Origin: JAIVJG01 sp964236735
GTDB taxonomy: Bacteria; Acidobacteriota; Blastocatellia; Pyrinomonadales; Pyrinomonadaceae
Length of the DNA stretch: 49,438 bases
Direction: 5' to 3'
Assembly (NCBI GenBank): GCA_964236735.1
Contig: CAXSFM010000028.1
Location: 1-49,438 of the forward strand
Shown here: positions 8,544 to 17,067 of the stretch, piece after piece
Position numbering within the stretch: the stretch's first letter is position 1
Layout: each line of letters starts with the position of its first letter
The notes under the pieces: model-generated
Told to the model about the DNA's origin: nothing
Seen by the model: the letters and a program-made list of their open reading frames with translations, nothing else
Database searches by the model: none
Program-made: the position numbers and the translations under genes

Positions 8544-9932
8544 TTACGGAGCGATGAGGGCGGGGATGTCTATCTTGTACTTCTTGATTTTGCTGTAGAG
8601 GCGTGGGCGATAGATGCCGAGCAGGTTGGCCGCCGCCTGCTTGTTGCCGCCCGTGCGCTGTAAAGTTTTTTCGATGACAAGCTTCTCGATGTCTTCGAGC
8701 GTGAGGTTGGCGGGCACGTCCCAGGCATTGCCCTGCGCGCTCTTTTCGGGAAACGTGCCGTTATCGAAAGGCAAATCGAGCGGCTCGATTTTGCTGCTTT
8801 TGGCGAGCAGGACGGCGCGCTCGATGACGTTCTGCAACTCGCGCACGTTGCCCGGCCAGCCATGCCCAAAGAGTCTCTGATAGGCGACCTGCGAGATGCC
8901 TGTGATGGGACGTTGATACTTGCGCGCGTACAATTTCAGAAAGTGTTCCGTCAGTAGTTGAATGTCGTCGGTGCGCTCACGAAGCGGCGGAACGTGAATC
9001 GTAATCGTCGAGATACGATAGAAAAGGTCGTCGCGAAGCACGCCGTCGCGGATGGCGTCTGCGGGCGGGCGGTTCGTCGAGGAGATGAGACGAAAGTCAA
9101 CGGCGTAGGTTTTCTCCGAGCCGATCTTGCGATAACTGCGTTCTTGAAGCACGCGCAAAAGTTTAGGTTGAAGCTCAACCGGCATCTCGGAGATTTCGTC
9201 GAGCAGGAGCGAGCCACCAGCCGCGTGCTGGATTAGTCCATCCTTGTCGGCGTGTGCGCCCGTGAACGCGCCCTTCGTATGGCCGAATAGTTCGGACTCG
9301 ATTAATTCTTTCGGGAGCGCGGCGCAGTTAACTTTGATGAAAGGTTTTTTCGCGCGCAGAGAGTTGTAATGAATCGCGTTGGCGATCAACTCTTTGCCCG
9401 TGCCGGATTCACCGACGATGAGGACGTTGGCGTCGGACTTGGCGACCGATTCGATGGTCTCGTAGATGGTTTGCATCTGTCTGGACGCGCCGATGATGCT
9501 GAAATATTCGGTGCGCGTCGAGAGTTGACGACGCATCGTCTCGGTCTCGGTCATCAACTCGTAGCGTTGATAGGCGCGCTCGACGAGCGGCAGCAAAATG
9601 TCGAAGTCGAAGGGCTTTTCGAGGAACCAGTAAGCTCCCGCCTTCGTCGCCTCGACCGCGCGCTCGACCGTGCCATGTCCGGTGACGACGATGACTTCGG
9701 TCGAAGGATGCGTGTCCTTGATGTGGCGCAAAACTTCCATGCCGTCCGTGTCGCCCAGACGCAAGTCGCAGATGGCGACGTGATGGACGCCGCGGTCGAA
9801 TAGCTCGATGGCCTCGGTTCCGCTCGATGCGGTGTCAACTGTGTAGCCTTCCTCGCTCAAATTCTGCTTGAGCGAATCGGCCATCAAAGGTTCGTCGTCA
9901 ACGACGAGTATGCGTACCTCTTTACGTTCCAC
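8544..9932 (-). CDS. Sigma-54-dependent response regulator, NtrC family
   Basis: Transcription activator phosphorylated by a sensor kinase, which then drives RNA polymerase with sigma-54. About 462 residues: a receiver domain with the acidic pocket Asp12/Asp13, phospho-acceptor Asp56 (ICDLRLG) and Lys106; an AAA+ domain with Walker A GESGTGKE, the sigma-54 contact loop GAFTGA and Walker B LLLDEISEMP; and a C-terminal Fis-type helix-turn-helix (GGNKQAAANLLGIYRPRLYS). I chose the GTG at 9932 because AAGGAG (9941-9946, complement) is 8 nt upstream; a GTG at 9971 would add 13 residues. It follows the small kinase gene by 139 nt on the same strand and they probably form a pair. Target genes unknown. 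Confidence 0.93.
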   Translation of the reverse strand: MERKEVRILVVDDEPLMADSLKQNLSEEGYTVDTASSGTEAIELFDRGVHHVAICDLRLGDTDGMEVLRHIKDTHPSTEVIVVTGHGTVERAVEATKAGAYWFLEKPFDFDILLPLVERAYQRYELMTETETMRRQLSTRTEYFSIIGASRQMQTIYETIESVAKSDANVLIVGESGTGKELIANAIHYNSLRAKKPFIKVNCAALPKELIESELFGHTKGAFTGAHADKDGLIQHAAGGSLLLDEISEMPVELQPKLLRVLQERSYRKIGSEKTYAVDFRLISSTNRPPADAIRDGVLRDDLFYRISTITIHVPPLRERTDDIQLLTEHFLKLYARKYQRPITGISQVAYQRLFGHGWPGNVRELQNVIERAVLLAKSSKIEPLDLPFDNGTFPEKSAQGNAWDVPANLTLEDIEKLVIEKTLQRTGGNKQAAANLLGIYRPRLYSKIKKYKIDIPALIAP

Positions 9933-10071
9933 TGGCACCTCTCCTTGGTTGTCGGGTTTTGGCTCGCGCACGCGCCGGTGTCGAAGCGCGTGCAGTTTTT
10001 CAGCAGAGAGTTATTGCGGGGAGAGCGCACACCCCTCTCTTTCGGTGTCTAGAAAATTCTGCGCTTCATTC

Positions 10072-10725
10072 TCACGTTTCAAGCGGCAGTCGCGCGCGCA
10101 CAAGATCGCCGGCCTGCTCGACTTCGCCGCCGTGAGCCTTGATGACTTTGGCGGCCAGCACGAGACGCAGCCCGCTGCTGTTTGAAAAATTATGAAAGAA
10201 ATCGTCGTCCGCGCTCGACTGTGCGACGCCGCGCCATTCAATCACAGCCTGCGCCGCGCCTTCATCTGTTTCTTCGCGACGTAAACTTATCCCGGCGTCG
10301 TTCGCCTCCTGTGCATCCTGTGCGCGCCCGGCGTGCGTGATGATTTGCAGCGCGTCGGTCAGCGATTCAGTGTCGAAGAAGCCGGAGTATGTGCCGGGCA
10401 CTTCATCTGTGCGATGTCCGCTGGCAGCGACAGCGAGGACGCGCGCGAGGTCTGTGGCCGACTGGCAACGCAATTCGAGCTTGCGACCCAGACGCACGAG
10501 CAGCGTCATGTCTCCGGCGGCGCGCTCCAGTCCCGCGATCAACTTGGCGATGGTTTCCAACTCGTCCGGCGGTCGGTCGCTTTTCTCAAAACGCTTGCGG
10601 AGAAACGTGGCATAGAGTTTGAGGCCATTTAGTTGATTTTTCAGGTCATGCACAATTTGCACGGACGCGCTGCCGAGTTCACGGAGGGTTTCGTCATCCT
10701 GTAATTCTGTCTTTAATGGCTTCAT
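10072..10725 (-). CDS. Small soluble sensor histidine kinase with degenerate ATPase domain
   Basis: About 217 residues. A clear H-box (SVQIVHDLKNQLNGLKLY) lies near residue 25 and a dimerisation helix follows. The ATP-binding half is degenerate: I see no asparagine N-box and no DxGxG motif. A G2-like GLRLVLAAKVIKAHGGEVE and the terminal ARLPL strand remain. No sensor or membrane segment is present, so input must come from a partner. It lies upstream of the NtrC-type regulator in the same direction, its likely phosphorylation partner. Start: ATG 10725; the ATG at 10785 is in frame but would translate a hairpin-forming leader, so I prefer the shorter form. Neither has a good ribosome binding site. 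Confidence 0.75.
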   Translation of the reverse strand: MKPLKTELQDDETLRELGSASVQIVHDLKNQLNGLKLYATFLRKRFEKSDRPPDELETIAKLIAGLERAAGDMTLLVRLGRKLELRCQSATDLARVLAVAASGHRTDEVPGTYSGFFDTESLTDALQIITHAGRAQDAQEANDAGISLRREETDEGAAQAVIEWRGVAQSSADDDFFHNFSNSSGLRLVLAAKVIKAHGGEVEQAGDLVRARLPLET

Positions 10726-10756
10726 AACGCTATGACGAACCCCGCGCGGAGTATCC

Positions 10757-10803
10757 AATCCGTAAAGGCGTAAGCCTTTTGACATGAAAAGTCTGTACGG
10801 ATT
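10757..10803. other. Nested inverted repeat in the divergent region, possible structured leader
   Basis: An outer 8-bp perfect stem (10757-10764 with 10796-10803, AATCCGTA/TACGGATT) encloses a hairpin AAAGGC-GTAA-GCCTTT (10764-10779) and a weak third arm (GACATGAAAAGTC). It lies between the kinase gene (minus) and the receiver gene (plus), so it could be a leader structure of either or an operator. I recognise no riboswitch class. Confidence 0.55.
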
Positions 10804-10940
10804 GCACCCAAATGTTTTGTTTTTTTGTGTCGCGTTTCGATGCGAAAGCTTAACAGAAGCCGGAACTGTTTGCTAGTCATACGTTAGAGTTTCTTCAAGG
10901 GATAGTTTGGTAAACGGAGAAACAAAGGTTGAGTGTGAGA

Positions 10941-11327
10941 ATGGAAGAGAGGAACGGCAACGGCACGACTGTCCTGGTCGTCGAAGATTTTGAAGACAAC
11001 CGCTTTATGATGAGAAGGTTGTTGGAAATGAGCGGTTATCAAGTGCTGGAAGCCGTTGACGGGCAGCAGGCCGTCGAAATGGCGCGGCAGGAGAATCCCC
11101 AACTGATTTTGATGGACTTGAGTTTGCCGAAACTCGATGGGCTGGCCGCGACGCGACGCATACGCGAACACGTCGAGTTGAAAAAAATCCCCATCGTGGC
11201 TGTCTCGGCGCACGACACCGCAGACTTTCACGCGCAGGCGCTGGCCGCAGGCTGCAACGAATACGTCACGAAACCGATTGATTTCGACCAACTGATGAAT
11301 CTTCTGGAGAAGTTGATTTCAAAATAA
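10941..11327 (+). CDS. Single-domain response regulator (CheY/DivK-like receiver)
   Basis: A 128-residue stand-alone receiver with acidic pocket Glu15/Asp16, phospho-acceptor Asp59 (LILMDLSLPKLDG), the Ser/Thr position in VAVSAHD and the conserved lysine in YVTKPIDF. It has no output domain, so it must relay phosphate or bind a partner. It heads a same-strand cluster with the RsbRD-N-like protein and the large kinase. Alternative starts at GTG 10935 (AAAGG 6 nt upstream) and TTG 10929 would add 2-4 residues; the GTG has the better-placed ribosome binding site. Confidence 0.9.
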   Translation: MEERNGNGTTVLVVEDFEDNRFMMRRLLEMSGYQVLEAVDGQQAVEMARQENPQLILMDLSLPKLDGLAATRRIREHVELKKIPIVAVSAHDTADFHAQALAAGCNEYVTKPIDFDQLMNLLEKLISK

Positions 11328-11400
11328 CAAACGGCGAACAGCCGATGCCTCGAAGCGGAATCTGATTTTTGAATGCCGTCTAATAATTTCTGTTTGTTCG

Positions 11401-11901
11401 ATGCCTGACATCTTCGCACACTTCTTTCATCAGCATCTCGACGCTTTCACACACGCCTGGGTGGATGAAATCTACTCTGACCGTCGGACGCATTTGCCGC
11501 TCATTCTTTCCACCAGAGAACAAATCGAGTTTCTCCCCGAAGTGATTGACGAAATCGCGTTTATGTTGGATCACGCGGCGTCTCGAATCGAGATTGCGGA
11601 GGCCGCCGGACGCCTGCGCGTGTATGCACAGGTGCGTTTCCAGCAGGGCGTGTTGATTGACGAGATGGCACGCGAGTTGATGTTGCTGCGTGAGATGCTG
11701 AATAGACTTTTGTGTGAAGAGTCGTCCGGCGATGCGGAAGAAAACATGCCGGGAAGAGTCGAAGCGTTGCGTCGCGCGAATTTGTTTTTCGACGAATTGC
11801 TCGTGCAGGCCATCCTGATTTACGCGGCCTGCCTGCGCCCCAGAGTGATGACGCGCGATTCAGCCTGGCCGCCATCACCACGCCGCCGACGGCAAGACTG
11901 A
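11401..11901 (+). CDS. RsbRD N-terminal-domain-like protein
   Basis: A 166-residue all-helical protein. The block AGRLRVYAQVRFQQGVLIDEMARELMLLREML, with its arginine/glutamine-rich helix, resembles the RsbRD_N domain (a four-helix sensor module found at the N-terminus of RsbR-type regulators and some kinases). Here it is free-standing and not fused to STAS or kinase domains. It starts 73 nt after the receiver gene and ends 15 nt before the large histidine kinase, so the three are probably cotranscribed and work in one signalling route. The C-terminal tail (PPSPRRRRQD) is basic and looks unstructured. The assignment rests on pattern memory and is moderate. Confidence 0.7.
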   Translation: MPDIFAHFFHQHLDAFTHAWVDEIYSDRRTHLPLILSTREQIEFLPEVIDEIAFMLDHAASRIEIAEAAGRLRVYAQVRFQQGVLIDEMARELMLLREMLNRLLCEESSGDAEENMPGRVEALRRANLFFDELLVQAILIYAACLRPRVMTRDSAWPPSPRRRRQD

Positions 11902-11916
11902 AGTCCCGGAAACGAT

Positions 11917-14301
11917 GTGCGCGCCATGAAGCGAGACAAAGAGACACGATTCAGACTCGACGTGCGAACCAGACTGCTGGCGTTGCTCGCACTGCTGTCT
12001 CTGCCCCTGCTCATCATCAGCCTGCTGCAACTCAGCAACTCGCAAAAGAGCATCAACGAACAGACAGCCACCATCGCGCGCATCGAGACGAACGCCGCCG
12101 CCGGCGCGCTGCAATCATGGCTCAAAGACCATCCCGCGCTCGCCGAATCTTCCGCGACGATCTCGACCGTTGAGACAAGCGAACTGTACGCGCACATCGA
12201 GCGGCACACGACGGCGGGCAGCGACACTGCCATCGCCGTCTTCGACTCGCAGGCGCGGACAATCGCACGCGCGGGAAGCGTGGGAGAATTGGCTCCCGCA
12301 AAATTTACGATTGAGACAGACCAGCAGATGTGGTCTGACGGGACGGAGCGCGTGACGGGTGCGAGGCGCGTCGAGCCTTCCGGTTGGAGCGTCGCTGTCG
12401 GCGTGTCTCTACCCGAACGCACGCCGGCTGGCCGCGCCTTGTTGCTGCTCGCCGCGACGTGGGCGGGGACGCTCCTCGCCTCGTTTTTAATCGCCATCTG
12501 GACGGTCGGTCGCTTCACGCATCCGTTGCGGAAACTCGCTCTGTCGGCATCAAATTTCGGTGAGGGAAACCTGCACGAGCGTCTGGCGATTGAGACGGAC
12601 GACGAAGTGGGGACGCTGGCGCGCAGTTTCAACGTCATGGCGGCGAGCCTTGAAAGTAAGTTCGACGCGATCAAGACGCAGAGCGCGTTCATCAGCGAAG
12701 CGCTCGACAGCCTGCCGGTCGGCGTGATCGTGCTTGATGCCGGTCTCATCGTCCGCAAGGTCAACACAACTTTCGCCTCGATGACAGGGCACGATGCCGC
12801 GAGCCTGACAGGGCGCGGAGTTTATGAAGCGGCGGCTGGCCTCGCCATCCTGAGCGACATCATCGAGGATGTGAGACGCACGCGCCGCGCCTTCGTTAAT
12901 TACAGTCTGCCGCTCGAACTCGTCGCGCGGGGTGATGGCAAAGAAGGCGACGGCGCGCAGAAATACTGGGATGTAATTTTGTGGCCGGTGCGGGAACAAA
13001 GCGAGGGGCGCGGCGATCTAATCATCATTCTCTCGGAAGTGTCGAAGCGCGTGCGCGCCGAAAAACTCGCGACTGCCGCCTTCGCCTCCGAGAAAGCGCG
13101 CGCGGCAGAATTGGAAAGCGTCGTCAATCAAATGGAAGAGGGCGTGGTGATTGTGGACGCGCGCGGGCGTTATCGCGTTAATCCTGCGGCGGCGCGCATC
13201 CTCGGACGCAAGGCCGGAGAGTTTCGCGATGGCGTGGAGGCGCTCATCGTTGACATGCGCCTGCTCGACGCGCACGGGCGCGTGCTGCCCATCGGCGAGA
13301 CGCCCATCAATCGCGCTTTCAGAGACGGCGAGCACGTCTCGGACGAACACTACAAGATCGTTCGCGCGGATGGAGAAGAGCGGGTGCTGGCCGTCGGCGC
13401 GACGCCTCTGGGCAGCGAAGATGGAAAGAGCGAGGGTGTCGTCGCGGTCTTTCGCGACATCACGGATGAGGTCAGCCGTCTCAACGAACTCGTCGCGGCT
13501 TATGATCGCCTGCGCGAGCACGACCGCTTGAAGTCGGCCTTCGTCGCCAACGTCAGCCACGAGTTGCGGACACCTCTGAACGTCATCCTCGGTTTGTGCC
13601 AGTTGCTCGCGCGCGACCAGACGCTCCCGCTCGCGCCGTTACAGACCGATGCGGTGATGAGAATGCAGCGCAACGCGCGCGCGCTGCTCGAACTCGTCAA
13701 CAACATGCTCGACTATTCGCGCCTTGAGGCGAAACTCTCCGCGCTCTACATCACGGAGGTCAACGTCTCTGAGGTCTTGCACGAAGTCGTTGACAGTTTC
13801 GACGAGGAAGCGCGCGAGAAAAACATCGGCCTCGTCATCGAGATCGCGCCCGAACTTGGCATCATCCGAACCGACCGCGACAAACTCGCGCAGGTACTGT
13901 CGAATCTCGTGAGCAACGCCGTCAAGTTTACGGGGCGCGGTTCCGTTCACGTTCGCGCGCTGCCGGAAGGCGCGGATCGCTGGCGGCTGGAAGTCGCAGA
14001 CACAGGCATCGGCATGTCGGGCGACGCGCTGAAATTTATCTTCGACGGCTTTCGACAAGTTGATGAGCGGCTCGCGCGCGCTTATGGCGGCGTCGGGTTG
14101 GGGCTGACCATCACGCGCAAGATTGTGGAATTGCTCGGAGGCGAAATCACGGTTCACAGCAAGCAGAGCGAGGGCAGTTGCTTCCGCATCAGTTGGCCGC
14201 GCGAGGCGCACCCGCGCACGGGCACAGGCTCGCTCGTCAGACAAAATGAAGCAGCGTCCGATGAAGAAGACAATGCGCGTCAGATGCGTCTCGCCCGTTA
14301 A
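11917..14301 (+). CDS. Membrane-bound histidine kinase with HAMP and two PAS domains
   Basis: 794 residues. A first membrane helix (about 18-40, LLALLALLSLPLLIISLL) and a second (about 170-190, LLLLAATWAGTLLASFLIAIW) bracket a periplasmic sensor domain. HAMP and two PAS regions follow (starting near residues 245 and 400, each ending in a VVAVFRDITDE-like strand). The kinase core has the H-box FVANVSHELRTPLNVILG, N-box QVLSNLVSNAVKFT, G1 VADTGIGM and G2 GGVGLGLTITRKIV. All catalytic motifs are intact. Likely partner: the receiver encoded upstream in the same direction. Start GTG 11917 has a weak GGA; ATG 11926 is an alternative. Signal unknown. Confidence 0.92.
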   Translation: MRAMKRDKETRFRLDVRTRLLALLALLSLPLLIISLLQLSNSQKSINEQTATIARIETNAAAGALQSWLKDHPALAESSATISTVETSELYAHIERHTTAGSDTAIAVFDSQARTIARAGSVGELAPAKFTIETDQQMWSDGTERVTGARRVEPSGWSVAVGVSLPERTPAGRALLLLAATWAGTLLASFLIAIWTVGRFTHPLRKLALSASNFGEGNLHERLAIETDDEVGTLARSFNVMAASLESKFDAIKTQSAFISEALDSLPVGVIVLDAGLIVRKVNTTFASMTGHDAASLTGRGVYEAAAGLAILSDIIEDVRRTRRAFVNYSLPLELVARGDGKEGDGAQKYWDVILWPVREQSEGRGDLIIILSEVSKRVRAEKLATAAFASEKARAAELESVVNQMEEGVVIVDARGRYRVNPAAARILGRKAGEFRDGVEALIVDMRLLDAHGRVLPIGETPINRAFRDGEHVSDEHYKIVRADGEERVLAVGATPLGSEDGKSEGVVAVFRDITDEVSRLNELVAAYDRLREHDRLKSAFVANVSHELRTPLNVILGLCQLLARDQTLPLAPLQTDAVMRMQRNARALLELVNNMLDYSRLEAKLSALYITEVNVSEVLHEVVDSFDEEAREKNIGLVIEIAPELGIIRTDRDKLAQVLSNLVSNAVKFTGRGSVHVRALPEGADRWRLEVADTGIGMSGDALKFIFDGFRQVDERLARAYGGVGLGLTITRKIVELLGGEITVHSKQSEGSCFRISWPREAHPRTGTGSLVRQNEAASDEEDNARQMRLAR

Positions 14302-14356
14302 CGGCGGCAACCGTTTTTGGTAAACTCGCGCGCACGAAAAAGGAGTCTTTCAGACT

Positions 14357-14971
14357 GTGACTCGATGCCAACATTGTGGAGAAGAAGTCGAGGACGGGCG
14401 ACAGTTTTGCCCGCATTGCGGCCAGACTTTAACAGCGTCGGGCGAGACTGCCACCGCCGCGCCGCGTCCTGCCGCGTTGTCGTCGTTCGAGAGAAGCAGG
14501 GGCGAAGTGGATAAGACCAGACGCATGATTTACATCGTCGTCGCGCTGTTTGCGGCACTGCTCATCGCGGGCGGCGTGTGGCTCATCAGTCGCCCGCGCG
14601 CGCAGACGGCGGACGAGCAACTGGCAGGAGCCGTCCGTCCCGGCACGCCTGAGTTCGAGCAGTACAAGGAGCGCATTACTGTTGAGTTCGACCCGGATGA
14701 GGACGCCTCCATCGGTGAACGCGCGCTCGGCGATTTACAGGTCGCGATGAATCCGACCATCCGTAATTTCACGGGCAAGACCATCACCGGCCTCGAATTT
14801 CACGCCGCCGGCTACGACCTCGACAAACGCACTATCCGCGAGCGAACTTTCGTCAAACAACTGGAACTCGACACCAACCGCGTGACGAAGATTTCCATTC
14901 CCATCACATTCCCGAAAGACAATCGCCCCGCCAGTCTCAAACTTGAACTAACAGGCTTTACGTTGAAGTGA
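14357..14971 (+). CDS. Zinc-ribbon, single-pass membrane protein of unknown function
   Basis: 204 residues. The N-terminus is a zinc ribbon of two CxxC pairs (CQHC and CPHC), followed by a 40-residue linker, one membrane helix (MIYIVVALFAALLIAGGVWLI, about 56-76) and a 125-residue presumably extracytoplasmic domain rich in beta strands (TIRNFTGKTITGLEFHAAGYDL). I do not recognise the outer domain; its wording recalls proteins that describe conserved residue-change domains but gives no function. Start GTG 14357 with AGGAG at 14341-14345. It follows the large kinase by 55 nt on the same strand. Confidence 0.8.
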   Translation: MTRCQHCGEEVEDGRQFCPHCGQTLTASGETATAAPRPAALSSFERSRGEVDKTRRMIYIVVALFAALLIAGGVWLISRPRAQTADEQLAGAVRPGTPEFEQYKERITVEFDPDEDASIGERALGDLQVAMNPTIRNFTGKTITGLEFHAAGYDLDKRTIRERTFVKQLELDTNRVTKISIPITFPKDNRPASLKLELTGFTLK

Positions 14972-14987
14972 CAAGAGTGGCGTCGAG

Positions 14988-15116
14988 AGCAGTGACGAGT
15001 GAAGGACGAAAGCAGTGACGAGTCAGAAAGTATCTTGACTCGTCACTGCTTTTTCTTTCTCATCACTTATCACTTATCACTCATCACTTTCTTCCTGCCC
15101 GTCACTCGTCACTGCT
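14988..15116. repeat. Nested inverted repeats of GTGACGAGT and ATCACTT words
   Basis: Outer arms 14988-15002 and 15102-15116 pair perfectly over 15 bp. Inside, 15009-15025 and 15036-15052 pair perfectly over 17 bp with a 10-nt loop and a following T-rich run, a good terminator for the zinc-ribbon gene. A lone arm of ATCACTT words at 15057-15087 matches the arm at 37193-37223 in 29 of 31 positions. The outer right arm and part of the lone arm are the coding tail of the ABC ATPase gene. Confidence 0.9.
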
Positions 15117-16042
15117 TTTGTCACGAAGAGTTCTTCGAGCGGGTTGCCGACGGGTTGGATGGAGACGAGGCGCGCGCCGGATGCGCGCACGGCGCTGAGT
15201 GCGGCTTCGACGTGTTGCTCGGTCGGGACTTCGATACGCGCGCCGCCGGGAGTCGTCGTGACGCGCGAGTTGGCGACGCCCGCGAGCGCATTTGTGAGAC
15301 AAGACACGTCGCCGCCCGTGACGATCAACTCCAATGCTCGCTCGCCGCCTAAGCTTCGCAGTTCATCGAGTCGTCCGACGTGCGCGAGTCGCCCGCTCTG
15401 CATGACGGCGGCGCGGTCGCAGAGGACTTCGATGTCGGCGAGAATGTGCGAGCAGAGGAAGACGGTCGTGCCCGTCTCGCGCAAGTCGCCGATGAGGTCG
15501 CGCACTTCGCGCCGCCCGATGGGGTCGAGGCCGCTCATCGGCTCGTCGAGAAAAACAATCTGCGGGTCGTTGATGAGCGCCTGCGCCAGCCCCACACGTT
15601 GCAGCATTCCTTTCGAGAATTTCCGCAATCCTTTGTCCCAACTTTTTTCGTCGAGCCGCACGCGCTCAAGCATCTGTGTCGCGCGCCGCTTGCGCTCAGT
15701 CCGCGTGTAGCCGAATAACTCCGCGCAGTATTCCAGAAATTCGCGCGCCGTCAGGTAGTCGTAGAAGTAAGGATGCTCCGGCAGGTAGCCGATGTTTGCG
15801 TGCATCGAAATGTCGCCGATGTCGCGTCCGAGAATCTGCGCGCTGCCGCCGGTCGGAGACATAAGACGCATGAGCAGCTTGATGGTCGTCGTTTTGCCCG
15901 CGCCGTTCGCGCCGAGGAAACCAAAAATCTCACCGCGCTCGACTGCGAGCGACAAGCCATCGAGCGCGCGCACCTTTCGCTTACGCCAGAAGCCGACTTC
16001 ATAGTCTTTCGTCAGATTGTTGATTTCAACCGCGTGCGCCAT
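15077..16042 (-). CDS. ABC transporter ATP-binding protein
   Basis: ATPase subunit of an ABC-2 type exporter, working with the permease encoded at 17064-17945. The 321 residues contain Walker A GANGAGKTTT, the Q-loop region near YLPEHPYFYD, a signature-type KFSKGMLQR, Walker B IVFLDEPMSGLDP and the switch histidine in FLCSHILAD. A C-terminal domain of about 100 residues is typical of the CcmA/NatA-like group. The last residues (TSDGQEESDE) are encoded by repeat DNA of the 14988-15116 element, so the true functional end probably lies a little earlier. It starts 23 nt after the TPR gene and closes the operon. Substrate unknown. Confidence 0.92.
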   Translation of the reverse strand: MAHAVEINNLTKDYEVGFWRKRKVRALDGLSLAVERGEIFGFLGANGAGKTTTIKLLMRLMSPTGGSAQILGRDIGDISMHANIGYLPEHPYFYDYLTAREFLEYCAELFGYTRTERKRRATQMLERVRLDEKSWDKGLRKFSKGMLQRVGLAQALINDPQIVFLDEPMSGLDPIGRREVRDLIGDLRETGTTVFLCSHILADIEVLCDRAAVMQSGRLAHVGRLDELRSLGGERALELIVTGGDVSCLTNALAGVANSRVTTTPGGARIEVPTEQHVEAALSAVRASGARLVSIQPVGNPLEELFVTKAVTSDGQEESDE

Positions 16043-16065
16043 CGTTTGTGTCCGTCCCTTGAAAT

Positions 16066-17067
16066 TTACTGTTGCGGAATCTGCGTGCGCGCATCGAGTG
16101 TGACATCACACGCGCTCGCGTCGAGCACGTATGGCAGTCCAGTCGGGTCAAGCGGTGCGCCGCTCGCGTCGAGCTTGAGTCTGGCGGCGCGTAAAGCGGG
16201 CGCGACTTCACGCCACGCGGCGGGACAGCGCGAGTTGCTCGTCTTGTATTCGATGAGGACGCGGCGTATCGCATCGCGCTCGTCGAGCGAATCGAGTTGG
16301 AGCAGACGCTTTTTGGCGAGCAGCTTGATTTGCTCGTCGTCGCCTTCGGCAGACATGTGCAGGTAAATGTCGCGCGCCGTGTCTCGACTGCCGCCGCGCG
16401 CTTCCATCTGCGCCGCCATCGCGTTCATCCAGAAAGGCGCGCTGGGTTGTTTCGCGCCCGCGCCGTAAGCTTTGCTCGCTTCGCGGAAGCGCGACTGCTG
16501 CCAGTAGATGAAACCTAGATGTTGATAGAGCCGCCAGTTTTGCGGATTGGCGCGAATGCCTTTCTCCGTCAGACGCAGCGCGGCTTCGGCGTCAATCGCG
16601 GGCAGGACGACCGCGCCATATTCGTAGGCAGCGGTGAATTGCGGGTCGAGCGTCGTGGCGTGATCGAGCAGCGGCGCAAGTTGTCGCGCGTTGAGCGCGT
16701 GCAAGTCGTCGAGTTGAATTTTTTCCTGATGGCTCGTCATCTTGTGGCCGACGTACTGAAGCGAGCGCAGCCAGTACCAATCTGCGATGAGGCCGTTGAA
16801 GCCGAGACTCATGCGCCGCGCCGTCTCCGGCGAGACGTATAACTCTTCGTCCTCCGTCGTGAAAGTATCAGCGACGGGGAGATGCGCCTCCGTCCAACGC
16901 GCGATGAAGAAGACGAGCGCAAGACCGCAGACGACGATCAACAGAGGCCACACGTCTCTTCGTTGCAGGCGACGTGATGACGGCGACGTTGACGACGACA
17001 GTGTTAAAGACGGCGTGCGTTTGTCGTCCATCCTTGCCGTGTCCGGGTTGTCGCTGTGATCTGTCAT
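16066..17067 (-). CDS. Membrane-anchored tetratricopeptide-repeat protein
   Basis: 333 residues. A cytoplasmic Ser/Thr-rich head of about 40 residues is followed by one membrane helix (WPLLIVVCGLALVFFIA, about 40-57) and an alpha-helical domain with TPR-like units (for example ALRLTEKGIRANPQNWRLYQHLGFIYWQQSRFREASKAY). TPR domains bind partner proteins; here the partner may be the exporter. Its ATG overlaps the TGA of the permease gene (ATGA at 17064-17067), a sign of translational coupling, and the ATPase gene follows after 23 nt. Function otherwise unrecognised. Confidence 0.82.
   Translation of the reverse strand: MTDHSDNPDTARMDDKRTPSLTLSSSTSPSSRRLQRRDVWPLLIVVCGLALVFFIARWTEAHLPVADTFTTEDEELYVSPETARRMSLGFNGLIADWYWLRSLQYVGHKMTSHQEKIQLDDLHALNARQLAPLLDHATTLDPQFTAAYEYGAVVLPAIDAEAALRLTEKGIRANPQNWRLYQHLGFIYWQQSRFREASKAYGAGAKQPSAPFWMNAMAAQMEARGGSRDTARDIYLHMSAEGDDEQIKLLAKKRLLQLDSLDERDAIRRVLIEYKTSNSRCPAAWREVAPALRAARLKLDASGAPLDPTGLPYVLDASACDVTLDARTQIPQQ

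Noticed and set aside
14988..15116. Possible CRISPR array because of repeated words
   Set aside because: The words are short, lack regular spacers and form inverted rather than direct repeat units; no cas genes nearby.
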